Shown here: one piece after another, positions 29,856-40,516 of the stretch
How the letters are laid out: every line of letters begins with the position of its first letter
Position numbering within the stretch: position 1 is the first letter of the stretch
NCBI RefSeq assembly: GCF_947500765.1
Contig: NZ_CANMTH010000005.1
Span: forward strand, 186,001-250,000
Direction of reading: 5' to 3'
Source: an uncultured Formosa sp.
GTDB taxonomy: Bacteria > Bacteroidota > Bacteroidia > Flavobacteriales > Flavobacteriaceae
Length of the DNA stretch: 64,000 nt
The notes under the pieces: model-generated
What the model saw: only the letters and a program-made list of their open reading frames with translations
The model's database searches: none
Told to the model about the DNA's origin: nothing
Translations under genes and position numbers: made by a program

Positions 29856-31073
29856 ATGAATTTACTAAAAGGAACTTTCGTAGCTTGTCTTTGTGCTGCC
29901 ACGTTAATTGGATGCGATTCAAAAAAGAAAGATGTAACCGTTTCTTCGGTTGATAAAACTGTAGAAATAGTCAATACAGATCGAATACTTGATTTAAGTG
30001 TCGGTAAAGTTAAAACAACATTAGCTTCTTTAACAGTGGCCGATAGTTTTCCAAGAAATATAAGTAAAGGTAAGAAAGATTGGAATCTTGTAGGTGTAAC
30101 AGATTGGTGTTCTGGTTTTTGGCCAGGTGTGCTTTGGTATGCTTATGAGTATTCAAAAGATCCAGTGATTAAAGCTGGAGCAGAAAAATTTACAGCACCC
30201 TTAAAAGAAATTGCTTATACACCTGCAGATAATCATGATATTGGTTTTATGGTATATTGTAGTTATGGAAATGGATACAGATTAACTGGTAATGAAGAAT
30301 ATAAAACAGTAATGCTTGCCGCTGCAGATACATTAGCTACATTATATAATCCTAAAGTTGGAACTATTCTATCTTGGCCTGTAATGGTGCCTAAGCTTGG
30401 TTACAATACGATTATTGATAATATGATGAATTTAGAACTTTTATTTTGGGCTGCTAAAAACGGAGGAGATAAAAGTTTATATGATATCGCAGATAGTCAT
30501 GCCGAAAAATCTATGAAGTATTTGGTACGTCCAGATTATTCAATTTATCACGTTGCGCTTTTCGATGAAGCTACAGGAAAATTTAGAAAAGGGATTACAC
30601 ACCAAGGTTATGCAGACGAGTCTATGTGGGCAAGAGGACAAGGTTGGGGAATTTACGGTTTCGCCATGTCTTACAGAGAAACAGGAAAAGAAGAATATTT
30701 AGAAACGTCTATGAAATTAGCCGATCACTTCTTAGAACGTTTACCAGAAGATGGAATACCATACTGGGATTTCGACGATCCAAAAATACCAGATGCACCT
30801 AAAGACGCTTCAGCAGCATCTTTAATAGCTTGTGGAATGCTAGAATTAGCCGGACAAGTAAAAGATGAGGCGCTAAAAGAAAAATATACAAATGCAGCTA
30901 AAGCATTGATGGAAAAATTAGAATCTGACACGTATTTTAGCGGAGATACTAACGAAGCATTGTTATTGCATTCTACTGGTCATCTTCCTAATAATTCAGA
31001 AATAGATGTACCTATAATTTACGCAGATTATTATTTTATGGAAGCTCTATTAAGATTAGAGAAGCTTAAATAG
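29856..31073 (+). CDS. GH88-like unsaturated glucuronyl hydrolase, lipoprotein
   Basis: DWCSGFWPGVLWYAYE, DNHDIGFMVYCSYGNGYRLTGNEEYK, WARGQGWGIYGFAMSYRETG. Paralog of 14943-16166. Confidence 0.88.
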   Translation: MNLLKGTFVACLCAATLIGCDSKKKDVTVSSVDKTVEIVNTDRILDLSVGKVKTTLASLTVADSFPRNISKGKKDWNLVGVTDWCSGFWPGVLWYAYEYSKDPVIKAGAEKFTAPLKEIAYTPADNHDIGFMVYCSYGNGYRLTGNEEYKTVMLAAADTLATLYNPKVGTILSWPVMVPKLGYNTIIDNMMNLELLFWAAKNGGDKSLYDIADSHAEKSMKYLVRPDYSIYHVALFDEATGKFRKGITHQGYADESMWARGQGWGIYGFAMSYRETGKEEYLETSMKLADHFLERLPEDGIPYWDFDDPKIPDAPKDASAASLIACGMLELAGQVKDEALKEKYTNAAKALMEKLESDTYFSGDTNEALLLHSTGHLPNNSEIDVPIIYADYYFMEALLRLEKLK

Positions 31074-31158
31074 AATATTACACAATATTAATTTAGTTTG
31101 TTTTTTTTTTTTTGCAAATCAGGAGATGATTTAGAGATTATATCCCTTATTTGATTTT

Positions 31159-31196
31159 AACCCTTTTAGAAGTCGTTCTAAAAGGGTTTTTTATTT
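31159..31196 (+). terminator. Terminator hairpin after GH88
   Basis: AACCCTTTTAGAA-gtcg-TTCTAAAAGGGTT followed by TTTTATTTT. Confidence 0.85.
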
Positions 31197-32179
31197 TATC
31201 TGAGTTCATATATCAAGAAGCTTTTAATAATGTGTTATTCCATGTCTTAAATAGGGAGGTAATACTTTATTCTAATTAGTGAATTGCTAAAATAAAAGAC
31301 TCTTATGTTAACAAAACATTAAGGAATAAGCTTATGTTCTAGCTGTTTAACGTATTTAAAAATAAATACAATAAAGTGAGCTGTAAAGCCTAGTCATAAA
31401 CATGAAGTGGGGCTTAGAGATGTTAAAATTATGGTTGAAATACAATTAAAGTTTAAAGAAGTGCTTTTAAGTATAAAATTCTTAGTATAAAAGATGTTTA
31501 TTGAGTAAATGAAAATATTAAATGTCTATTTGTGAGAATAGATTAAATATACACACGTTTGTATCTTGTTTTTTCTATTTTTAGTCAAATAAAACGGAGT
31601 TGTATTTGTGTATTGATTTTCAGTGTTTTATTTTATTTGTTGGAGTTTTTAATAAAAAAGCAGATAAGTTTTTTTAACATTTAAGACGACATGTAACATT
31701 TTACAAAAGGATAAAACAACGATAAATTTGTATTGCCTAATTATCAAATTTCCCTATCCTTAAAAAGGATTAAAATATTAATTGTATGTTAAATTTGAGA
31801 ATTGCATAAAAACATGTTGCATAAAAACAGGTGAGGTATAGTAATTAATGCCCAAACCACTGTTTATAAGGAAAGTTAGCTAAAAATGGGTGATAAGTTA
31901 GATAGATAGAATCATGATTTAGATGATAAATAAGGCATTATTTATAAAATTGTTAACAGAAACACCAAATGAAATGTTAACGTTTTAATTCTGGTATTCA
32001 ACAAACATTATTAACATAAAACAATCTATTATGACAAAAAAAAAATTACTTAAGCATCATCCTAAACCAAATGATGTTTATCTGAAAAAAGGCAAAATTT
32101 AATTCATGTGGAGTGTGTTAAACTTTGATAAAAACTTAACAAACAAGTAAAATAGTATAGTATAACTAAAAAGTAATTT

Positions 32180-35100
32180 ATGTATAAGAATTATAATTTT
32201 AAAAAGTCTTCAATAAAGCCAGCCTTGTTTATGGCCTTATTGCTAAGCTTATCTTATGGTAGTGTATTTGCTGCAAACGATACGGATAAATTAGTTGATG
32301 AAGCAAGTGTAAGCGAACAAAACCTAACTATTACTGGAAATGTAACTTCTGTAGACGATGGCATGCCATTAGCAGGAGTGAATGTAATTTTAAAAGGTGT
32401 ACAAGGTGTAGGAACCGTAACAGATTTTGATGGTAATTATTCTTTAGATGTACCATCTTCTACTTCTGTTCTTATGTTTAGTTCTATTGGGTATGTATCT
32501 CAAGAAGTTTCTGTAGCTGGTAATACAAAATTAAACATTCAATTAGAAACTAACATTAGTGAATTAGACGAAGTTATTGTTGTAGGGTTTGGTACTCAGA
32601 AAAAAGCAACACTTACAGGATCTGTAGCACAAGTAAAAGGAGACGATGTTGTAAAAGGTAAAGGTACGTCTAGTGCGGTATTAGCTTTACAAGGTGAGGT
32701 TCCTGGTTTAGTTGTTACACGTACATCTTCGCGTCCAGGTGTAGAGGGAACGTCTATTAATATTCGTGGAGATATTTCTGTAAATAGTATCAGTCCGCTT
32801 ATCTTATTAGATGGTGTTGAAATTTCTCAAAGTGATTTATCAGCAATTAACGCTAACGATATTGAAACCTATTCTGTGTTAAAAGATGCTTCTGCTGCAA
32901 TTTTTGGTACTAAAGCTGCTGGAGGTGTTATTTTGGTAACTACTAAAAAAGGTAAAGAAGGGAAAATGCAAATTAGCTATAAAGGAGAAACGCAATTAAA
33001 CTTTGCAAAAGACTTCCCTGTTGCTAATATGAAAGAGTGGGCAGATGCTTGGTTAGTAGCAGGTAGAAATGATGCTGTAAACTTTGTAGATGGAGACGGA
33101 AATCAACAAACAGCAGCAACAAGCTTTAGATTCTTTACAGAGGACGAGTTTATGATGATATCTAATGGAACTATGCCAATGGCTCCAAACTCTTATTTTT
33201 GGTTAGGTAAAGATCACTATTTTTCTGATACAAGCCAGTTTGATGCAGTATATGGAACAACTATTACAGAAAGACATGATTTTTCACTTTCTGGAGGTAA
33301 TGAGAATGCAACGTATAGATCATCTTTTGGGTATGCAAACGAGCGCTCTCCTATTTCATTCGTTTACGACGGACAAAAACGTTACAACTTCCGTACAAAT
33401 GTGTCGTACAAGGTTAATGATTTAGTAAAAACAGATTTTAATATTTCATACAATAGTGATATTATTGATACTCCAACTCAAGGTGTAGGGTATGGTATTC
33501 AAGACATGAATATTTTCCCATTGTATAATCCAGCTGGACAGTTTTACGATAATTTTGGGTCAAACAACCCTCTTGCATTTTTAAAAGAAGGTGGTCGTGT
33601 TAAAGATCGTACTAATATATTTCGTTTAGGTGGTAAAATTACATTAGACTTAGACAAGTATATTGAAGGATTAAACTTCTCTTACTTTGGAAACATATCA
33701 ATAACAGAAAATAGAAAAAATAAAACATGGAAACCAGTAACAATGTATGATTGGGAAGGTAATGTAACAGGTACACCAACAACTTTAGTTAACTCTAAAT
33801 TAGAAGTAACAGAAGCAGATTATGTATTCCAAAATCATATTTTTCAATTAAATTACAACCGTTCATTCGGAAACCATAATCTAGGAGTTATGGCTGGGTA
33901 TACTGCAGAATTAACCGAAACAGAGAAATACTTTATGTCTCGTTCTAATTTAGTAGATGCATCTTTAAACGATTTAAATGCTTTTGATGTAACTACACAA
34001 ACAAATAGTGGAGGAAGTAATAATGTTGCTTTAGTATCTTATTTAGGAAAAATTAATTACGATTACAATGGTATTTATTTATTAGAAGTATTAGGGCGTC
34101 GTGATGGGTCTTCTCGTTTACACCCAGATTATAGATGGAAAAATTTCTTTGGCGCATCTACAGGTATAGTGCTTTCTGAGATGTCTTTTATGGATGATAG
34201 CGTTATTAATCTGTTAAAATTACGTGCTTCTTATGGAGAAACAGGTTCTGTAACAGGTATAACCGCATACGATTATTACTCTAGTATTGGTAATGGTACC
34301 GTATTATTTGGTAGTACGCCGCAATTGGCAGCAACATCTTATATTAATGGATTATCTTCTTTAGATCGTACTTGGGAGCGTGTGTCTACAAGTAACATTG
34401 CAGTGGATTTTGGATTATTAAATAATAGATTAACCGGTACTGCTGAATATTATATTCGTAAAAACGACGGTATGTTAGTTAACGTTACCTATCCAAATGT
34501 ATTAGGTGTTACGGCTCCAAAAACAAATAGTGGTGATTTCGAAACTAAAGGTTACGAATTGTCATTAAACTGGAGAGATCGCATTGGAGACGATTTTACT
34601 TATCGCGTAGGTCTTGCATTCTGGGATAACGAAAGTGAAGTTAAACGTATGGAAGGTAAAAATTCTATTAGTATAGGCTCAAATAGTATTATTGAAGGAA
34701 AACCTTTAAATGCTATTTATGCTTATAAAACAGATGGTTTATTAAAAACAGAAGACCAAGTATTAAATTATTATAATCAAGTTGGATTTGAAGACCCTTC
34801 AACTCAAGAAATGAAGGATGGTACGAAGTTACCAAATTATAGAAGTGCAGATCGTTTAGTTCCTGGAACAGTTAATCGTGTAGATGTGAGTGGAGATGGT
34901 ATTATTGATCAAGATGATTTAGTATATGTAGGAGATGCTAATCCACATAAAAGTTTTGGTATTAACTTAGGATTTACTTATAAAAATTTCGATTTCAGTG
35001 CATTTTTTCAAGGAGTTGGAGAAGTAAATATTGTTAGAACAGGTTCACTATCTTATCCATTTCAACAATGGTGGACAAACCAAAACCCTACCTTTACAAA

Positions 35101-35437
35101 CAAGACTTGGACACCAGAGAATTCAAATTCAAATACTCCAGCAGCATTTGTAAATACTTCTAGAAAAGTATGGAATTATGATGATCTAAATGATATAAAC
35201 GTTATTAAAGGAGCATATTTAAGAGCTAAAGCAATATCTGTTGGGTACGGATTACCACAGGATGTTTTAGATAAAATGGGAATGGATAAAGTAAGATTAT
35301 CTTTAACAGGAAACGATTTGTTTACAATTTCAAATATTAGAGATGGATTAGATCCTGAATTCGGTGAAGGAACAAGACAAGGTAGTATGATTCCTTTTAC
35401 ATCTGCATTGATCTTTGGAGTTGAACTTGCATTTTAA
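32180..35437 (+). CDS. SusC-family TonB-dependent outer-membrane transporter
   Basis: Carboxypeptidase-like N-terminal domain (LTITGNVTSVDDGMPLAGVNVILKG), LDEVIVVGFGTQKKATLTGSV plug motif, followed by a SusD gene. Confidence 0.96.
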   Translation: MYKNYNFKKSSIKPALFMALLLSLSYGSVFAANDTDKLVDEASVSEQNLTITGNVTSVDDGMPLAGVNVILKGVQGVGTVTDFDGNYSLDVPSSTSVLMFSSIGYVSQEVSVAGNTKLNIQLETNISELDEVIVVGFGTQKKATLTGSVAQVKGDDVVKGKGTSSAVLALQGEVPGLVVTRTSSRPGVEGTSINIRGDISVNSISPLILLDGVEISQSDLSAINANDIETYSVLKDASAAIFGTKAAGGVILVTTKKGKEGKMQISYKGETQLNFAKDFPVANMKEWADAWLVAGRNDAVNFVDGDGNQQTAATSFRFFTEDEFMMISNGTMPMAPNSYFWLGKDHYFSDTSQFDAVYGTTITERHDFSLSGGNENATYRSSFGYANERSPISFVYDGQKRYNFRTNVSYKVNDLVKTDFNISYNSDIIDTPTQGVGYGIQDMNIFPLYNPAGQFYDNFGSNNPLAFLKEGGRVKDRTNIFRLGGKITLDLDKYIEGLNFSYFGNISITENRKNKTWKPVTMYDWEGNVTGTPTTLVNSKLEVTEADYVFQNHIFQLNYNRSFGNHNLGVMAGYTAELTETEKYFMSRSNLVDASLNDLNAFDVTTQTNSGGSNNVALVSYLGKINYDYNGIYLLEVLGRRDGSSRLHPDYRWKNFFGASTGIVLSEMSFMDDSVINLLKLRASYGETGSVTGITAYDYYSSIGNGTVLFGSTPQLAATSYINGLSSLDRTWERVSTSNIAVDFGLLNNRLTGTAEYYIRKNDGMLVNVTYPNVLGVTAPKTNSGDFETKGYELSLNWRDRIGDDFTYRVGLAFWDNESEVKRMEGKNSISIGSNSIIEGKPLNAIYAYKTDGLLKTEDQVLNYYNQVGFEDPSTQEMKDGTKLPNYRSADRLVPGTVNRVDVSGDGIIDQDDLVYVGDANPHKSFGINLGFTYKNFDFSAFFQGVGEVNIVRTGSLSYPFQQWWTNQNPTFTNKTWTPENSNSNTPAAFVNTSRKVWNYDDLNDINVIKGAYLRAKAISVGYGLPQDVLDKMGMDKVRLSLTGNDLFTISNIRDGLDPEFGEGTRQGSMIPFTSALIFGVELAF

Positions 35438-35460
35438 TTAAAACTTTTAATTTAAAGAAT

Positions 35461-37353
35461 ATGAAAAATATACATTATAATATAAAAAGAATAGGGTTAG
35501 CAACCGTAGTCTCAGTATTCATGTTTACTGGATGCTCAGATTATTTAGATCAAGAACCACTAGATTCTGTTACAGAAGCAGTGTATTTTAAAACTGCAGA
35601 ACAGTTTGAAACAGCTGCAAATTATTTTTACCGTGCATCTTTAGGATATGATGCAGGAGATGAATCTTCAGATTTATCAGGAAACCTAGATATTTCTCCG
35701 TCTTACGGACAAGGTCAATCCATTATACCTACATCAGATGCTGTTTGGTCAGGTAATTATGGCCAATTAAGAGAACCAAATCAACTCATCGAAAAAGCAG
35801 CAGAATACGATGGAGATCAGTCAGAAATTGCAGGATCTGTTGCAACAGCTTATTTCTTTAGAGCTTGGTGTCACTTTAATTTGTTACAACGTTTTGGAGG
35901 TGTACCAATAGTTACACGTTCTCTAGATGTAGATTCTGAAGAATTATACGGGCCAAGAAACAGTCGTTACGAAGTGGTATATCAAATTCTTAGTGATTTA
36001 GACGTTGCTATTGCAGATTTACCTACAGAAAATAGCATTCCAGATTCAGAAAAAGGGAAACTTTCAACAGAAGCGGCTAGAGCATTTAAAGCACGTGTGG
36101 CGTTATATGAAGCAACTTGGGAAAAATATGTAGGTACTACTACAGATGGAGACGGTGTTAGCACAGGAGCAGGATCTAATAAACCAGCAGGATACCCAAG
36201 TGTAGACGAGTTATTTTCTGAAGCTAAAGAGCAATCTCTAGCGGTTATTAATAGTGGTGCTTATGAATTGTGGGATTATCGCGAACAATTCGGAGATAGA
36301 AATTTATATTATCTATTTAATTTAGAAGATGGAGGTTCTAACCCTGCAGGCTTATCTAAAGCAAATAATAAAGAGTATATTATTCAAACAGTTTACGATT
36401 ATACATTAAGAAGAATAAATAAAAACTTAACACACTCTAAAGCACATACACCATCTCGTAAATTAATGGATATGTACCTATGTACAGATGGTTTACCAGT
36501 ACAACACTCTTCTGTCTTTGAAGGGTATAATACTATGACTTCAGAATTCCGTAATCGTGATTATCGTTTAACAAGTTTTGTTCGTGAACCTTTAGTAGAA
36601 TACTGGGGTTGGGGAAGTAGTGTAGACGGTGGAGGAGCACAATATGGTGTAGACTTCGCAGACGCAGGTACTAATTTTGACTATAGATATGTGCCGGAAT
36701 TAACAAGCCCAGGAGCTGGACGTAATATTGGTTATATGGGTGTTAAATTCACTACAGAGTATATTTTAAGAGAAACTAAATATGAATCTTTTAATTATCC
36801 TTATTTACGTTATGCAGAGGTTCTTTTAACGTATGCAGAAGCTACAGTAGAATCAGGAGGAGGAGCTATTTCTGATGGTGATTTAGATATCTCTATCAAT
36901 AAAATTAGAGAACGTTCTAATGTTGCACCTTTAACAAATGCATTAATTGCACCATTTTCAGACTTAACTATGTTAGGAGAAATACGTAGAGAGCGTGCTA
37001 TCGAATTATTTGGTGAAAATCAACGTTTCAACGATTTAAAACGTTGGGGTATTGCAGAAGAGGAGTTAGGTCATGTTGTAGCAACAACATATGTAGAAGG
37101 TACAGAGTTTGAAACGGCTGAAAATCCTAAAAATCCAGGATCTAATATTTATATACCTAGTGCATTCTCTTACGGAACAACATCTACAGAACAATCTGTA
37201 TCTAGTTATTCAGGTATAGCAACAACTAAGCCTGGTGCATTAATATTAGATATTGCAGGGAATAGAAACTTCTCTATAAATAATTATTTAGATCCTATCG
37301 GGTCAGATCAAATCAGATTAAACCCTGAATTATTACAAAACCCAGGATGGTAA
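35461..37353 (+). CDS. SusD/RagB-family nutrient-binding outer-membrane lipoprotein
   Basis: Lipobox FTGC; CSDYLDQEPLDSVTEAVYFKTAEQFE; TAYFFRAWCHFNLLQRFGGVPI; IRRERAIELFGENQRFNDLKRWG. Confidence 0.96.
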   Translation: MKNIHYNIKRIGLATVVSVFMFTGCSDYLDQEPLDSVTEAVYFKTAEQFETAANYFYRASLGYDAGDESSDLSGNLDISPSYGQGQSIIPTSDAVWSGNYGQLREPNQLIEKAAEYDGDQSEIAGSVATAYFFRAWCHFNLLQRFGGVPIVTRSLDVDSEELYGPRNSRYEVVYQILSDLDVAIADLPTENSIPDSEKGKLSTEAARAFKARVALYEATWEKYVGTTTDGDGVSTGAGSNKPAGYPSVDELFSEAKEQSLAVINSGAYELWDYREQFGDRNLYYLFNLEDGGSNPAGLSKANNKEYIIQTVYDYTLRRINKNLTHSKAHTPSRKLMDMYLCTDGLPVQHSSVFEGYNTMTSEFRNRDYRLTSFVREPLVEYWGWGSSVDGGGAQYGVDFADAGTNFDYRYVPELTSPGAGRNIGYMGVKFTTEYILRETKYESFNYPYLRYAEVLLTYAEATVESGGGAISDGDLDISINKIRERSNVAPLTNALIAPFSDLTMLGEIRRERAIELFGENQRFNDLKRWGIAEEELGHVVATTYVEGTEFETAENPKNPGSNIYIPSAFSYGTTSTEQSVSSYSGIATTKPGALILDIAGNRNFSINNYLDPIGSDQIRLNPELLQNPGW

Positions 37354-37394
37354 GATTTATATTATAATTCTCAAATCTATTTATATTTAACTTA

Positions 37395-37432
37395 AAAGCA
37401 GTTGCGATTTTATCGCAGCTGCTTTTTTTTTA
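37395..37432 (+). terminator. Terminator hairpin after SusD
   Basis: AAAGCAGTTGCGA...TCGCAGCTGCTTT stem followed by a T run. Confidence 0.88.
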
Positions 37433-38038
37433 CTTTGTTTTAATGTAAGATGTGCTTTTAATTTAAAAGATGACGCAGTTTAGTACTTATCTTATTTCTC
37501 TAAAAAAGTTCCTTAAGTTTCAAAAACATAAATTAAAGGCTTGTTATGTCTTTTTTATTCAATCATTTTAACATAATTATGACTTAAAATACAACTTTAA
37601 AATGGTAGATGTTAATGAAAATATTTCAAAAATAAAAACAGTTGAAAACAAGCTTTAAGAAAAATAATTATGAGAATAAAGTGGAGGAGATAAGAAAAAA
37701 TACGAGCAAAAATAAAGTTGTTTTAAACGGTGTATTAAATTAGTTTTAAAACCATATAATTTTTTAAAAAGCCTATTAACACTAGGGAAAACAGTAAAAA
37801 TGGTTAATGTGTTATAGTAATTGAACTATAATTTATTCAATATTTATGGAACAATATTTAGATTGCAGTAGTTATTGTTTATTAAGTCTTAAAGAAAGTA
37901 GTTAAGTTTTTAAGACGTGTTAGAATTGGTTTAAAATTCATCCAAGGCGATAGAAACTTCAAATTGGATGAATTTTTTAAAAATAAAATACAACCATTTT
38001 TAGTATAAAAAGGATAAACATACTATTGAATACATAAG

Positions 38039-39142
38039 ATGAAAACAATTAGAATTTATATCCTACTCACGCTAGTATTTGTTTGCACAAGTGGTTTACA
38101 TGCGCAAAATAATATGAGCAAAAATCTTGGAGATGCACCAGTACATGGCGGTCTTGAAATGGATGGTTATTGGGTTTGGGGGAGTTCTGTAATAAAAGGC
38201 AATGATGGTATTTATAATATGTATGCCTCGCGCTGGCCAAAATATTTACCATTCCATCCAGGTTGGATGATTGCCTCAGAAATAGTACATGCTACTTCAA
38301 AAACACCTGAAGGACCTTATACATTTCAAGAGGTTGCTCTTGGAGCACGAGGCGCTCAGTTTTGGGACGGACGTTCTTGCCATAATCCTAAAATTGTAAA
38401 GTATAAAGATACTTACATTTTGTATTATATGGGATCTACGCATCCTTTTGAAGATGTTACTTTAGAAAATGTAAATCAATTCGATTTAAAAAGTAAATGG
38501 TGTATTGCTGGGCGTTGGGGAAAACGTATTGGTATGGCAACATCTAAAAGTCCAAACGGACCATGGGTACGTTTAGATACACCTATCTTAGATGTAAAAC
38601 CAAATTCATTTTATAGCTATTTAACCTCTAATCCATCACCTTTAATTAAAGAAGACGGATCTGTAGTCTTACTTTTTAAAGGGCGTGATTATAAGGCAGA
38701 TGGTATTACAAATGGAGACATGAATATTGGTGTAGCAACGGCACCGTCTTATGATGGTAAATATACCGTTATGGGAGATAAACCGTTATTTTCTGTAGAT
38801 CATTTTGGCGAAATTGAAGATCCTCATATTTGGGGTGATGCTACGGGCTTTTATATGGTAGCAAAAGACCAACGAGGTACTATAACAGGAACTGCAGGCG
38901 ATGGACTTTTAGCACATTCTAAAGATGGATTGCAGTGGGAAGTAGATAAAAATCCAAAAGCCTATACCAAAACTGTACATTGGGATAATGGCAAAACCAT
39001 AACACAAGGACAATTAGAACGTCCGTTTGTGTTAGTAGAAGATGGTAAGCCTACACATATATTTTTTGCAACTATGGATGGTCCTGGTGGATTTGGAAAT
39101 GGAACAAAAACTTGGAATATGGTTATTCCTTTTAAAAACTAA
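38039..39142 (+). CDS. Five-bladed beta-propeller glycoside hydrolase-like protein (GH43/GH117-like clan)
   Basis: Signal peptide; WDGRSCHNPKIVKYKDTYILYYMGST, FGEIEDPHIWGDATGFYMVAKD; propeller hydrolase pattern. Confidence 0.65.
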   Translation: MKTIRIYILLTLVFVCTSGLHAQNNMSKNLGDAPVHGGLEMDGYWVWGSSVIKGNDGIYNMYASRWPKYLPFHPGWMIASEIVHATSKTPEGPYTFQEVALGARGAQFWDGRSCHNPKIVKYKDTYILYYMGSTHPFEDVTLENVNQFDLKSKWCIAGRWGKRIGMATSKSPNGPWVRLDTPILDVKPNSFYSYLTSNPSPLIKEDGSVVLLFKGRDYKADGITNGDMNIGVATAPSYDGKYTVMGDKPLFSVDHFGEIEDPHIWGDATGFYMVAKDQRGTITGTAGDGLLAHSKDGLQWEVDKNPKAYTKTVHWDNGKTITQGQLERPFVLVEDGKPTHIFFATMDGPGGFGNGTKTWNMVIPFKN

Positions 39143-39169
39143 TTTAATTACAATTAATATTAAGATACA

Positions 39170-40495
39170 ATGAACAAAAAAATAATATTATGGTCTATAA
39201 CCGCAGCACTTGCCGGATTTTTATTTGGATTTGATGTGGTCGTTATTTCTGGAGCCGATAAAAAACTTCAAATGTTATGGGAATCCTCAGATTCTTTTCA
39301 TGGTTGGGTTGTAATGGGAATGGCGCTTTGGGGAACTGTAATTGGTGCTATATTTGGAGGATATCCTACAAATAAATATGGTCGTAAAAACACTTTAATT
39401 GTAATTGGAGTTTTATTTGCGTTATCTGCTATTGGTTCAGGACTGTCTAACGATCCTTACATGTTTGCATTTGCTCGTTTTATAGGAGGTATAGGTGTAG
39501 GTGCATCTACTATTGCGGCACCAGCATACATTTCAGAAATTGCTCCAGCTAAAGATAGAGGGCGTTTGGTAGCCATGTATCAATTTAATATTGTGTTTGG
39601 TATAATGGTTGCCTTTTTATCGAACTACATGTTAAGTGGTATAGGTGAAAATGCATGGAGATGGATGCTAGGGGTAGAGGCTATACCAGCCGTGTTGTAT
39701 ATTTTATTTGCATTGAAGTTGCCTAAAAGTCCAAGATGGTTAATCTCTCAATCAAGAATAGAAGAAGCTAGAAATGTTTTAAAAATTATAGATCCTAAAG
39801 CCGATGTTGATGCACAAATAAAAGAGTTTCAATCTCATTCTCATGAGTCTGATAAGTCGGAAAATATTTTCATGAAAAAATATAGATTTCCATTATTATT
39901 AGCATTTTTAATTGCCTTTTTTAATCAATTATCAGGAATTAATGCTTTCTTATATTATGCTCCACGAATTTTTGAAGAAGCAGGTTTAGGAGAAAGCACT
40001 GCTTTATTAAGTAGTGTTGGTATTGGAGTTACCAATATTATATTCACATTATTAGGTGTGTTTTTAATAGATAGATTAGGAAGAAAAACATTAATGTATA
40101 TTGGATCTTTTGGATATATAATTTCCTTAAGTTTAGTCTCTGCAGCCTTCTTTTTTGGTTGGTCAGGAATGGCCGTGCCTATCTTCTTATTCTTATTTAT
40201 TGCGGCTCATGCTGTAGGTCAAGGTTCTGTAATTTGGGTATTTATTTCTGAAATATTCCCAAATCATTTAAGAGCGTCAGGTCAATCTTTTGGAAGTTCT
40301 GTTCACTGGATTTTAGCCGCATTAATCCCGTCTTTAATTCCGTTTTTATTCAGTCATGAAATGATTGGACCAGGAGTTGTGTTCTTGTTTTTTACTGTAA
40401 TGATGGTATTCCAATTATTATTTGTAATCTTTTTAATGCCTGAAACAAAAGGAAAAACATTAGAAGAGCTAGAAGATGTTATGATTAAAAAATAA
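39170..40495 (+). CDS. MFS sugar porter family transporter
   Basis: FGFDVVVISGADK, NKYGRKNTL, DRGRLVAMYQ, IDRLGRKTLMYIG, PETKGKTLEELE sugar-porter signatures. Confidence 0.92.
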   Translation: MNKKIILWSITAALAGFLFGFDVVVISGADKKLQMLWESSDSFHGWVVMGMALWGTVIGAIFGGYPTNKYGRKNTLIVIGVLFALSAIGSGLSNDPYMFAFARFIGGIGVGASTIAAPAYISEIAPAKDRGRLVAMYQFNIVFGIMVAFLSNYMLSGIGENAWRWMLGVEAIPAVLYILFALKLPKSPRWLISQSRIEEARNVLKIIDPKADVDAQIKEFQSHSHESDKSENIFMKKYRFPLLLAFLIAFFNQLSGINAFLYYAPRIFEEAGLGESTALLSSVGIGVTNIIFTLLGVFLIDRLGRKTLMYIGSFGYIISLSLVSAAFFFGWSGMAVPIFLFLFIAAHAVGQGSVIWVFISEIFPNHLRASGQSFGSSVHWILAALIPSLIPFLFSHEMIGPGVVFLFFTVMMVFQLLFVIFLMPETKGKTLEELEDVMIKK

Positions 40496-40516
40496 TTTAT
40501 TAAAAAATAATTCAAA

